Shown here: piece by piece, positions 36,680 to 44,284 of the stretch
Numbering within the stretch: the first letter of the stretch is position 1
Layout of the letters: every line of letters begins with the position of its first letter
Origin: Corynebacterium dentalis
Lineage (GTDB): Bacteria; Actinomycetota; Actinomycetes; Mycobacteriales; Mycobacteriaceae
NCBI RefSeq assembly: GCF_900232865.1
Contig: NZ_OCTS01000002.1
Coordinates: forward strand, 62,001-126,000
Direction of reading: 5' to 3'
DNA length: 64,000 nt
Made by a program: the position numbers and the translations under genes
Notes under the pieces: generated by a model
Seen by the model: the letters and a program-made list of their open reading frames with translations, nothing else
Told to the model about the DNA's origin: nothing
Databases searched by the model: none

Positions 36680-37051
36680 CTAAGACAGGGCTTCGGAGAA
36701 CGTCTCCAGCCCTTCTGGGGCGTCCTCACCACGAAGTTCCAGCTCGCGATCCAGCAACGTGCTGGCGCGCTCTTGCAAGGAATCCGAGCACTGTCCGATG
36801 TACTGACGGACAAAAGGGTGTACGTCAGCAACGGTTGCGGAGCTAAAAGGTGCACCGCACCAGATTGCTGCGACACTGGCGGCACACAGCCCGTTGCTGT
36901 ATTCCACCTCGCCCGGCTCAGCGTGGCGAAGCGCGAGAGTTACTGCATCTTCCAACGCTTCCTCGATGTCCTGCTGATCCATGTCGACGAGCTCGTCGAG
37001 GAATTCAATGTTGTCTTCATCCTGGAAGATAACCTGATCCCACACGCTCAT
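36680..37051 (-). CDS. DUF4259 domain protein
   Basis: A 123-residue acidic cytoplasmic protein starting MSVWDQVIFQDEDNIEFLDEL, the pattern of DUF4259 (usually MGxWGxGxFxNDxAxDFxxxL). No catalytic motif or membrane segment is seen. ATG 37051 has GAGGGAG 8 nt upstream. It is separated from ahcY by about 180 bp and has no counterpart at this place in the mycobacterial order that I recall, so it looks like an accessory insertion. Function unknown. Confidence 0.75.
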   Translation of the reverse strand: MSVWDQVIFQDEDNIEFLDELVDMDQQDIEEALEDAVTLALRHAEPGEVEYSNGLCAASVAAIWCGAPFSSATVADVHPFVRQYIGQCSDSLQERASTLLDRELELRGEDAPEGLETFSEALS

Positions 37052-37502
37052 GACACCCACTCCCTCTCTGCAGACTGGCTGCAGTTACAACGACTGCTGT
37101 TACCAAAGCTTTATAGACCGATTGCGTGCTTTTGACCTTAGTCCAAAGTCCTGGAGACGCGCGGGGACCGCAGTGTGACAGGGGAGACAAAATGGCCGTC
37201 ACCTGTACTTTTCTTAAGAATCCGAAACGCCGAATGTGCTGTCAGCCCTTTACTCTATGAAGAAGATCGTGTTAGCCTTACTCAGACTTTGTAACCAAAA
37301 CGTGATTTTTTGCGATGTAGTTAACGAAGCGGGTTCACCACGACCAGCTCGCGATGACAGGAAGGGCTCGTGCACACGAGATTCTTAGCAAAGTTGTCCG
37401 CACTCACCGCACACAAAATACCAGCAACAAACAGAGCGAATAAACATCTCTTCTTCAACCCCGAATCACCACAGCAACTCCCCACAGAGAAAGGAGGAGA
37501 CA
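37052..37502. other. 451-bp non-coding region of lower GC, possible iron box
   Basis: Divergent upstream region of the DUF4259 gene and the Ser/Thr-rich gene. It is visibly richer in A and T than its surroundings. It holds a partial DtxR-like palindrome (37267-37285) and a 43-codon ORF (37257-37388) that I do not accept. A strong ribosome-binding site, AAAGGAGG, precedes the gene at 37503. Confidence 0.6.
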
Positions 37503-38381
37503 ATGGATAGTCACCCAGGCGACGACAAGTCTGATTCTCAATCTGCATCAACAACTCAAAACTTCGAGTTGGCTCCAATGAAATCCGAGAACGACGAGGA
37601 TTCTCAGTCCAGCCCGGTGTACGTCAATGCCAGATCACACCCCGCCGGTGCCGCCTCCTCTGAATCTCGCGGTGTCGGTGCACGCTTCATTGCTGGGTTC
37701 GCCGCTGTCGGTTTGCTGGCAGCAGGTGCTGTGGGTGTGTGGACTCTGCAGACCACAGATAACTCTGCTCAGGATCGTCAAGAGAGCGTGGCCGAGCAGT
37801 CGCAGGTCAGCGAGCTGACTGGGGAGTCTTCCTCGAACGGACCTCAGTCGGCAGATCCACGCGATGCCACGGAAAGCCCACGCATGCCTTCGGCGGCTGG
37901 TAGTTCTTCGGCTTCACATAGTTCGGAGCGCGGTGGATCTTTGTCCTCTCTGCAGGATGATCCCTACCTTCCGCCGAACTCTTGGAGTGGCCATTTTTTT
38001 AGTACCCAGTCACAGCCAAGCAGCATTGCTCCCAGTGTTGAACAGAGCCCGTCCTCTGTCTCTGAGCCTTCGACCCCGACACCAAGCGCTCCATCCCAGC
38101 CCAATAGCTGGACCGATGACCTTGGTTTGCCAGATGACCCGGGCGGCATCTTCGACGAAATCACTCCCGGAACGTCAAAGGCCACCACAGAGCCTCAACC
38201 CACCGAGACTCTAACTGAGCTTCCCACCAGCGCAGCAGAGACCACTGAGCCTTCTGAGCCATCGACACCAGGAGCCACGAGCACTTCTGAGTCCAATACC
38301 GCAGGAGCTCAATCCACTGGCACGTCCACGAGCACTCACAACAACTCCAGCGCGCCAACCACGGACACCACTGGCCGCTAG
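37503..38381 (+). CDS. Single-pass, Ser/Thr/Pro-rich extracytoplasmic protein
   Basis: A 292-residue protein with a polar cytoplasmic N-terminus (about 60 residues), one hydrophobic helix (about 60-83, FIAGFAAVGLLAAGAVGVW), and a roughly 200-residue outside portion made almost entirely of Ser, Thr, Pro, Glu and Gln. There is no folded domain I recognise and no LPxTG signal. Such mucin-like stems often span the wall and can be O-glycosylated in corynebacteria. AAAGGAGG at 37491-37498 sets the ATG. It may be an anti-sigma-like or wall-spanning protein; function is unknown. Confidence 0.78.
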   Translation: MDSHPGDDKSDSQSASTTQNFELAPMKSENDEDSQSSPVYVNARSHPAGAASSESRGVGARFIAGFAAVGLLAAGAVGVWTLQTTDNSAQDRQESVAEQSQVSELTGESSSNGPQSADPRDATESPRMPSAAGSSSASHSSERGGSLSSLQDDPYLPPNSWSGHFFSTQSQPSSIAPSVEQSPSSVSEPSTPTPSAPSQPNSWTDDLGLPDDPGGIFDEITPGTSKATTEPQPTETLTELPTSAAETTEPSEPSTPGATSTSESNTAGAQSTGTSTSTHNNSSAPTTDTTGR

Positions 38382-38394
38382 CCAGATCCAGCAG

Positions 38395-39588
38395 CTACTC
38401 GTTGCCACCCACGGTGGCGATGAACGCTAATGATCCCTCCGCGCGAACAGCCACGCGCGTGCCCTGATCCTCGTTACTCACCCACACGGCCCCGCCGGAA
38501 GCCAAATCCGTCTCTCGGCAACCGTGGCCGCTGGTGACCACCACTCCCCCGTTGCCCACGCTCAACACGATCGCCGGGCCGGTCACCGTAGTTTCTTGGC
38601 CCTGTTCCATCCGACGCAAACAAAAGTCCGGCGCGGGAGTCTCAAAAATCCCCAGCTCATTGGCCGTCAACGAAGGATCCTCGAGCTGCTCGAAGGTCAG
38701 CACCTTCATCAGCTCCGGCACGTCCACGTGCTTGCTGGTCAGACCGCTGCGCAGGACGTTATCCGAGTTCGCCATGATCTCCACCGCGGTACCACCCAGG
38801 TAGGCGTGCAGTTGTCCTGCATCCAAGTAGAGACCTTCACCAGGCTGTAGGCGTAGGCGGTTGAGCAGCAGCGAACAAAGCACGCCAGAATCTCCCGGGA
38901 ACTGCTCCGCTAGCGTGATGACCGTTTCCAGTGATGGCTTGATCCAGTCGCTGAGCTGCGCGGAGTTGGCGTCGAGAAGAAACTCACAACGAGGAACCAC
39001 AACGGCGTGCAACTCATCCATGAACGACTGCGGAAGTGTGACCCACGTAGTGAAGAGGCTGCGGATATCGGCGGCGGCATCGCCGGAGCCGAGGATGCCC
39101 GCGTAAGACTGCAGTTCCGGCAGATCCAGCACGCGCAGAATTTCGGTGATTTTTTCCACGCTGCGGAAGCCCGCCAGTGCGTCGAATTGCGTGAGCGCAA
39201 CCACCAGCTCGGGCTTGTGGTTGTCATCTTTGTAGCTGCGCTCATAGGCCGTCAGGGGCACCCCCGCTGCGTCCTCCGCAGCAAAGCCCGTCTCAGCTTG
39301 GGCCTTGGACGGATGCGCCTGCAGACTCAAGGCTTTGTCCGCGGCCAGCAACTTCAGCAAAAAGGGCAGGCTCTGGTACCCCTCGCCCAACTGGCGCTCA
39401 GGATCGGCATCTATGAACTGATCAAGAGTGACGTCCTCGCTCATCACCATGCTGGGCGCCGCATGGTGCGCACCGAACCACATCTCAGCCTCGGGGTGAT
39501 CCGTGGGGGACGGCCGACCCGTCAGCTCCGCAATTGCGGTGCGGGAACCCCAGTCATAGGAGCGAATAGTGCCCTCGATGAGTTGCAC
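38395..39588 (-). CDS. manA: Mannose-6-phosphate isomerase
   Basis: A 397-residue type-I phosphomannose isomerase (fructose-6-P to mannose-6-P), a zinc cupin. Motifs are AEMWFGAHHAAPS near the N-terminus, the zinc-binding LQAHPSKAQAE (about 95-105), HKPELVVAL, and GEGLYLDAGQLHAYLGGTAVEIMANSDNVLRSGLT. It lies 20 nt after pmm. It supplies mannose-6-P for ManB/Pmm and then GDP-mannose for lipomannan-type glycans. The SIS-domain gene that sits between pmm and manA in mycobacteria (from memory) is absent. Confidence 0.95.
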   Translation of the reverse strand: MQLIEGTIRSYDWGSRTAIAELTGRPSPTDHPEAEMWFGAHHAAPSMVMSEDVTLDQFIDADPERQLGEGYQSLPFLLKLLAADKALSLQAHPSKAQAETGFAAEDAAGVPLTAYERSYKDDNHKPELVVALTQFDALAGFRSVEKITEILRVLDLPELQSYAGILGSGDAAADIRSLFTTWVTLPQSFMDELHAVVVPRCEFLLDANSAQLSDWIKPSLETVITLAEQFPGDSGVLCSLLLNRLRLQPGEGLYLDAGQLHAYLGGTAVEIMANSDNVLRSGLTSKHVDVPELMKVLTFEQLEDPSLTANELGIFETPAPDFCLRRMEQGQETTVTGPAIVLSVGNGGVVVTSGHGCRETDLASGGAVWVSNEDQGTRVAVRAEGSLAFIATVGGNE

Positions 39589-39608
39589 GATGAAGTCACT
39601 TCCTCGGA

Positions 39609-40985
39609 TCAGGACCGAATGACAGTCAAAGCCTCATCGACGATGGCTTCAACCTCGTCCTGCGTCTTGGCCTCCACGTTGAGGCGCAACAACGGCTCCG
39701 TGTTCGATGCACGCACGTTGAGCCAGGATCCGTCATTCAAATCAATAGTTACGCCATCCAGTTTATCCACACTTGCGGCGCGATCAGCGAAGGCCTCCAC
39801 CACGGCTGCAGTGCGCCCCTGCTGATCTGCCACCTCGGAGTTGATCTCTCCGGAGGCTTCGTATCGGTTGTAAGCCTGTGCAAGCTCACTGAGCGGTTTG
39901 TCCTGGGAACCGAGCGTGGACAGAACATGCAAGGCAGCCAGCATGCCCGAATCCGCGTTGAAGAAGTCCGCGAAGTAGTAGTGCGCGGAGTGCTCGCCGC
40001 CGAAGATCGCGCCGTGCTCTGCCATCTGCGCCTTGATAAAAGAATGTCCCACGCGGGTGCGGACCGGTTTACCGCCCTTTTCCTGCACCAGTTCCGGCAC
40101 GGACTTGGAGGTGATCAGGTTGTGAATGATGGTGGAACCAGGCTGCTCATCCAGGTAGTGCTCCGCGATGATTGCGCAGATCGCAGACGGGGAAACCGGC
40201 TCGCCTTTTTCATCCACGATGAAGCAGCGGTCTGCATCTCCGTCGAAAGCAATGCCTAGATCTGCACCCACTTCAACGGTGAAGTGTTGCAGGTCCACCA
40301 AGTTGGCGGGATCCAGCGGGTTGGCCTCATGGTTGGGGAAGTTGCCGTCTAGTTCGAAGTACAGGGCTTCCAGCTCCAGCGGCAGTCCCTGGAATACCGC
40401 AGGAACCGTCAGGCCACCCATGCCGTTGCCGGCATCGACCGCGACCTTGAGTGGGCGAATGTCTAGAGGAACGAGGTCGCGGAGGAACTCCGCGTAGCCC
40501 TGGAGCACGTCCTTGCGGGAATTATGGCCTGGGGCTCCCTCGAACACTGGGACGCCCTGGATGAGGTCATCGGTGATCTCCTTCAGACCGGACTCCTGGC
40601 CCACAGGGCGTGCACCCGCACGACACAGCTTGATGCCGTTGTACTTGGCCGGGTTGTGGGAGGCGGTGAACATGGCGCCCGGGCAGTCCATCACGCCGGA
40701 TGCGTAATAGAGCTCGTCCGTAGAAGTCAGACCCAAAGATACCGTGTCTAGCCCTTGGGAGTTGACCCCTTCCGCGAAGGCCATAGACAGCTGTGGAGAC
40801 GTTTCACGCATGTCGTGGCCGATGACCACGTTGGTTGCACCTTCCCCGCGCATCAGTTTGCCGAAGGCCGCGCCGGTATCGCGGACGAAGCTCTCATCCA
40901 CTTCATTCGCACCACTGCCCACCACGCCGCGCACGTCATATGCTTTGATGATCGCTGAAATCGCCTCACGGGTACGTTCCGTCAT
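39609..40985 (-). CDS. pmmA: Phosphomannomutase
   Basis: A 458-residue alpha-D-phosphohexomutase (mannose-6-P to mannose-1-P). Active-site serine loop is TASHNPAKYNG (about 107-117), the metal loop is DGDADR (FDGDADRCF), the sugar-binding loop is GGEHSAHYYF and the phosphate-binding region is RASNTEPLLRLNVEA. Ligand specificity for mannose is inferred from synteny with manA and manC. An 80-nt gap separates it from DUF3499. Confidence 0.94.
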   Translation of the reverse strand: MTERTREAISAIIKAYDVRGVVGSGANEVDESFVRDTGAAFGKLMRGEGATNVVIGHDMRETSPQLSMAFAEGVNSQGLDTVSLGLTSTDELYYASGVMDCPGAMFTASHNPAKYNGIKLCRAGARPVGQESGLKEITDDLIQGVPVFEGAPGHNSRKDVLQGYAEFLRDLVPLDIRPLKVAVDAGNGMGGLTVPAVFQGLPLELEALYFELDGNFPNHEANPLDPANLVDLQHFTVEVGADLGIAFDGDADRCFIVDEKGEPVSPSAICAIIAEHYLDEQPGSTIIHNLITSKSVPELVQEKGGKPVRTRVGHSFIKAQMAEHGAIFGGEHSAHYYFADFFNADSGMLAALHVLSTLGSQDKPLSELAQAYNRYEASGEINSEVADQQGRTAAVVEAFADRAASVDKLDGVTIDLNDGSWLNVRASNTEPLLRLNVEAKTQDEVEAIVDEALTVIRS

Positions 40986-41065
40986 AGCTGGGGTTCTCCT
41001 CGGGTTGGGGCGCGGACGGTCATCCGCGAAAGTCTTAATCGGCTGGGCGCAACGGGTTAGTTAGC

Positions 41066-41497
41066 TTAGTTCTCCTTTTCTCGCACGGCACGCAGATGGC
41101 GCCGAGGAGAAGTTGGTGGGAGATTCCGATGCGCAGGGTGGTGGCCGGTGGGCAGCGGGAGGTGTTCGCGTCGCACCATGCGAGGTGCGGGTTCCGCCAC
41201 TTCTTCGTCGACATGGCTGGACGCTTGCTGCACGGCCTCCATGAGGGCCATGAGGTCTTCATCATCGGTGTCATCTTCGGCGTGAAAGCCGATGGCTCCA
41301 GGGTCTGCGGTCTGTAATTCCCATCCTTGGGGGACGGTGGTCCGGCCGGCGTGGTCCGCGCAGAGATCCCAGCGGTGGGGGTTGCCTTGGACCTGCAGTG
41401 GCCCGATGATGGCGATTTGCTCGGCGTAGTTGTACTCGAGCGTGGCCACCGCAGGCTTCCTGCATCCAGGTCTGGAACATTGTCGGCTCACAGTCAC
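41066..41497 (-). CDS. DUF3499 family zinc-ribbon protein
   Basis: About 143 residues. The conserved N-terminal part reads SRQCSRPGCRKPAVATLEY, with a second metal pair in LCADHAG; together these look like a treble-clef or ribbon zinc site. The C-terminal part is acidic and then basic. I prefer GTG 41497, which lies 7 nt after a TAAGAT box and so would be leaderless; GTG 41491 is two codons further in. The long frame to 41722 is non-conserved. It lies upstream of pmmA, as in mycobacteria (Rv3258c, from memory). Function unknown. Confidence 0.82.
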   Translation of the reverse strand: MTVSRQCSRPGCRKPAVATLEYNYAEQIAIIGPLQVQGNPHRWDLCADHAGRTTVPQGWELQTADPGAIGFHAEDDTDDEDLMALMEAVQQASSHVDEEVAEPAPRMVRREHLPLPTGHHPAHRNLPPTSPRRHLRAVREKEN

Positions 41498-41504
41498 GGA
41501 GAAT

Positions 41505-41536
41505 ATCTTAACGGTTTGCAATACGAATAGTGTCAA
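41505..41536 (-). promoter_or_regulatory. Candidate promoter of the DUF3499-pmm-manA genes
   Basis: TTGACA (minus, 41536-41531) and TAAGAT (41510-41505) separated by 20 bp, slightly long. The start GTG is 7 nt past the -10 box. Confidence 0.45.
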
Positions 41537-41542
41537 TTGGCG

Positions 41543-41562
41543 CACGTGAGACTCTTCACGTG
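41543..41562. promoter_or_regulatory. Paired CACGTG palindromes between divergent genes
   Basis: CACGTG occurs at 41543-41548 and again at 41557-41562, 14 bp centre to centre, in the region shared by the DUF3499 and metallopeptidase-like promoters. It could be a tandem operator; no regulator is known. Confidence 0.35.
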
Positions 41563-41592
41563 TCACAGCGCTAGACGAGCGCGCTGGCTCGT

Positions 41593-41598
41593 TAGACT
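41593..41598 (+). promoter_or_regulatory. Leaderless -10 box of the metallopeptidase-like gene
   Basis: TAGACT ends 8 nt before ATG 41607, and no Shine-Dalgarno-like sequence intervenes. This suggests transcription starts at or next to the start codon. Confidence 0.5.
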
Positions 41599-41606
41599 GT
41601 GTGCTC

Positions 41607-42071
41607 ATGGGACACATCACGCGAGTGCGCAATGACCGGCACGGACGAGGCCCTCGGGGCCCTTTCCTGCCCAAGCTACCTCGGTATAAGACGCGTTCCC
41701 AGAAGTTTGATGCCGCCGTCATGGACGCCTACGAACCCATCGCCGAGCAACTAGAAAGCCAACTGGCTTCATTGGATGTTGCTGTTGATGTGGTTCCGCG
41801 CATGCGGTTGGACGTGGGGTACCGCCAGTGGCCGGATGACGTGGTTGCCGATGGCCAGGTTCCTTTAGGCCGATTGGTGTTTGCTGGCGTGGATGCGTCT
41901 GGTTGCCCTACGCGGCCGCGGATCATTATTTTCCGACGCCCAGTCGAATCCCGAACGGACTCCGCCGAGAGCCTGCGGGAGCAACTGCACTACATTTTGG
42001 TACGGCTGGTGGCCGTCTACCTCAATGTTTCCCCGAACACGATTGATCCCCGTTTTAGCTGGGAAGACTAA
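41607..42071 (+). CDS. Metallopeptidase-family-like protein (Rv3259 type)
   Basis: A 154-residue protein with a basic N-terminus and the family pattern FDAAVMDAYEPIAEQLE, then PLGRLVFAGVDASG and a C-terminal helix LREQLHYILVRLVAVYLNVSP. Members of this 'zincin-like metallopeptidase' group elsewhere show an HExxH site at that helix; here the expected Glu is Tyr and the second His is missing, so zinc proteolysis is unlikely. I chose ATG 41607 over GTG 41601 because of the -10 spacing. It diverges from DUF3499 and converges on whiB2. Confidence 0.78.
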   Translation: MGHITRVRNDRHGRGPRGPFLPKLPRYKTRSQKFDAAVMDAYEPIAEQLESQLASLDVAVDVVPRMRLDVGYRQWPDDVVADGQVPLGRLVFAGVDASGCPTRPRIIIFRRPVESRTDSAESLREQLHYILVRLVAVYLNVSPNTIDPRFSWED

Positions 42072-42100
42072 AGGGCCAGTGGGGCCGGAATGACCTCACG

Positions 42101-42188
42101 TGCGCAACGATCCCCCGGAAGTGCCAGCCCGGTCTTCGCGAACTGGGGCAATACAAAACTAGTGGCACTTCCGGGGGATCATTGTGCA
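42101..42188. repeat. 26-bp inverted repeat with 36-nt spacer
   Basis: Left arm 42101-42126 and right arm 42163-42188 are reverse complements with only two mismatches; the core GATCCCCCGGAAGTGCCA is perfect. It lies between the convergent metallopeptidase-like gene and whiB2. Neither side has a T tract, so it is not a standard intrinsic terminator. The spacer has weak self-pairing of its own (GCCC with GGGC). Confidence 0.75.
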
Positions 42189-42212
42189 ATTAGCAGCCCC
42201 CACGGGGCGTAA

Positions 42213-42578
42213 TTAGCCAAGGCGCTTCTTTAGCTTGCGGCGCTCGCGCTCGGACAGGCCGCCCCAGATTCCGAAGCGCTCGTCATTAGCCAGTGCGTAC
42301 TCCAAGCATTCGTCTCGCACACCGCAGGCTTGGCAAATGCGCTTGGCCTCGCGGGTAGAGCCTCCCTTTTCCGGGAAGAACGCCTCTGGATCGGTCTGCG
42401 CGCAGAGTGCTTGTTCCTGCCAGTCCTGTTCGACTGCGTCGAACAACAGGTCAAAGTCCTCAGTGAGATCAAATAGATTGCGCTGGCGTGTATCACCGTG
42501 CACGTTAGCGCTCCTATCCACCGCAGCAGAGCCGTCAGCGAACTGGCCGCTAAAGGCCGTATCTACTGACTTTTCCAC
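42213..42578 (-). CDS. whiB2: WhiB2/WhcD-type iron-sulfur regulator
   Basis: A WhiB protein with the septation-linked WhiB2 signature. Four cysteines follow C-x22-C-x2-C-x5-C (ALCAQTD, CQAC, ECLEY), then FGIWGGLSERERRKLKKRLG. It is placed next to manA/pmm as in mycobacteria and corynebacteria. Two starts are plausible: GTG 42578 with AAGGAG 6 nt upstream (121 residues), and GTG 42503 with AGGAG 7 nt upstream (96 residues). The shorter begins at MHGDTRQRNLFDL, where conservation appears to start. I list the longer because its ribosome-binding site is stronger. Confidence 0.92.
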   Translation of the reverse strand: MEKSVDTAFSGQFADGSAAVDRSANVHGDTRQRNLFDLTEDFDLLFDAVEQDWQEQALCAQTDPEAFFPEKGGSTREAKRICQACGVRDECLEYALANDERFGIWGGLSERERRKLKKRLG

Positions 42579-42724
42579 CGTTTTCTCCTTATTACTACTG
42601 CATGCTGTGTCTGATTTACACGCTGTATCTTCCGTACCTGCTTGAAGTCCTATCGAACTACAGCTGGCGCACAATCCCCTGTCAGATCCTTAAAGCACAT
42701 TCCCTTTACGGAAACTGAAGCCAA

Positions 42725-42815
42725 AACCTTTGCGAGGACTACGCGGGAAAACCTTACTGCGTGTCACTACTGGACAGATTACACAATGGTAATTACATCG
42801 CGTCAACCTTTGCGA
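42725..42815. repeat. Direct repeat AACCTTTGCGA spaced by 80 bp
   Basis: AACCTTTGCGA occurs at 42725-42735 and 42805-42815 on the same strand. The 80-bp register would put both copies on one face of the helix, as for cooperatively bound operator half-sites, upstream of whiB2. Confidence 0.5.
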
Positions 42816-42982
42816 AACCCCATGTAGTCCCAATATTCACTTGAGTCACATCAGCCACAGAAGCATTGAGGTTACTTTTGCCACACCCCGCTGCAGCAAC
42901 ACGAGATATCCCCCAGCCCAACGAAGCAACCACAATATATGGGAGAAAATCTGAACAATCCTGTGTCCAGCCACCACATCTA

Positions 42983-43005
42983 GAGAAATTTTAAAAAAAT
43001 TTCTC
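42983..43005. repeat. A/T-rich palindrome downstream of manC
   Basis: GAGAAATTT (42983-42991) and AAATTTCTC (42997-43005) are perfect reverse complements around a 5-nt loop. It lies 40 nt past the manC stop. It may help end manC transcription or be an operator. Confidence 0.4.
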
Positions 43006-43044
43006 CTCAGCAGCTTTTGGCCCCCAAAGGGAACTCAATGTCTA

Positions 43045-44130
43045 CTAAATGTCCGAAGAAAAACGCAGTCCACCGTCGGGAAGCTGCACTCCTGGCCACA
43101 CTCGCGCGCCATCTCGCAGCTCACAACGGGCGCCCACCACAGCACCTTCGCCGATGATGCAATCCGTCAATTGTGCCCGCGCACCAATGCGCGCACCTGC
43201 ACCAATCACACAACGCTCCACGATGGCGCCAGCTTCAATCTGCACTCCATCAAAAATCACCGAAGTATCCACGCGTACTCCAGCTCCCACTTCAGCACCT
43301 CTGCCAATCACAGTTCCGCCGAGCAGCAGCGCTCCCCCAGCGATAGCTGCAGATTCATCCACCAAAGCCTCACCGTGGCGCCCGTCCAACAACGGCGATG
43401 GAGCGATGCCACGCACCAGATCAGAAGACCCGCGCACAAAGTCCGAAGGCGTTCCCATATCGCGCCAGTACGCCTGGTCCACGTGACCAAACACACGGCT
43501 GCCTCGCTCCAGCAGCTCGGGGAAGACCTCGCGCTCCACAGACACGGCGCGTCCGGCAGGAATAGCCTCGATCACCTCACGCTGGAACACGTAGGTTCCC
43601 GCGTTGATCTGATCCGTTGGAGGATCCTCCGTCTTCTCCAAGAAGGCACTCACTCGGCCGTCAGAATCGGTGGGGACACAACCAAAAGCACGAGGATCGG
43701 ACACACGCAGCAGGTGCAGCGTCACATCAGCTTCCCGCTCCACGTGGCTGCGCAACACAGCGCCCAAATCCGTGCCGCCGAGGACATCGCCGTTGAACAC
43801 CATCGCACGGTCGTGTCGCAGGCGAGACGCAACGTTGCGGATGCCGCCGCCCGTGCCTAGTGGTTCATCTTCGACGACATACTCGATCTCTAGCCCGAAC
43901 TCAGAGCCGTCACCAAAAAACTCCTCAAAGACCTCTGCCTTGAAGGAGGTCCCCAGCACCACGTGGGTCATTCCTGCGTCCTTGATGCGGGCCAGTAGGT
44001 GCTGCAAGAAAGGAAAGCCCGCGGTGGGCAGCATCGGCTTAGGGATGGAGTTCGTCAACGGACGTAGCCGCGTGCCCTTACCGCCAACCAGAATGACCGC
44101 ATCAGTGGTTGCTGCGAGATTCTCAGTCAT
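43045..44130 (-). CDS. manC: Mannose-1-phosphate guanylyltransferase (GDP-mannose pyrophosphorylase)
   Basis: About 361 residues. The N-terminal nucleotidyltransferase has the signature ILVGGKGTRLRPLTNSIPKPMLP, then VFNGDVLGGTDL and INAGTYVF. The C-terminal left-handed beta-helix shows hexapeptide-type repeats (GAEVGAGVRV, GAIVERCVIGAGARIGARAQL). It makes GDP-mannose from mannose-1-P and GTP; the orthologue in mycobacteria (Rv3264c) is called manB. I chose ATG 44130 with AGGAA just upstream; ATG 44145 is an alternative without a ribosome-binding site. Substrate is inferred from context. Confidence 0.88.
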   Translation of the reverse strand: MTENLAATTDAVILVGGKGTRLRPLTNSIPKPMLPTAGFPFLQHLLARIKDAGMTHVVLGTSFKAEVFEEFFGDGSEFGLEIEYVVEDEPLGTGGGIRNVASRLRHDRAMVFNGDVLGGTDLGAVLRSHVEREADVTLHLLRVSDPRAFGCVPTDSDGRVSAFLEKTEDPPTDQINAGTYVFQREVIEAIPAGRAVSVEREVFPELLERGSRVFGHVDQAYWRDMGTPSDFVRGSSDLVRGIAPSPLLDGRHGEALVDESAAIAGGALLLGGTVIGRGAEVGAGVRVDTSVIFDGVQIEAGAIVERCVIGAGARIGARAQLTDCIIGEGAVVGARCELRDGARVWPGVQLPDGGLRFSSDI

Positions 44131-44284
44131 GCTTTCCTCATTCATTGTCAGACGTTCTTGTTGCAGAGTTAGTTTGAGTTCGATTGCCGTTCAAAATATC
44201 TTCACCCGGCAGACTATCCACGAGAAAGACAACTGTCCCGTACCCACGCCGGGCAGGCTGCAGAATTATTGTCGGCTGAGTACC

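Larger units (their letters stand above)
42579..43044. other. 466-bp non-coding upstream region of whiB2
   Basis: AT-richer than its flanks with no supported gene. It contains an 11-bp direct repeat spaced 80 bp (42725 and 42805), GGACTAC at 42737-42743 with GTAGTCC at 42824-42830, and an A/T palindrome near the manC end. The whiB2 promoter must lie here; I cannot assign it with confidence. Confidence 0.6.

Noticed and set aside
37257..37388. 43-codon ORF beginning MKKIVLALL in the accessory spacer
   Set aside because: Signal-like start, but no ribosome-binding site, no hydrophobic continuation and no recognisable match; it also overlaps the possible iron box.
42642..42827. 61-residue ORF in the whiB2 upstream region
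   Set aside because: No ribosome-binding site, crosses the direct repeat, and the composition is not coding-like.
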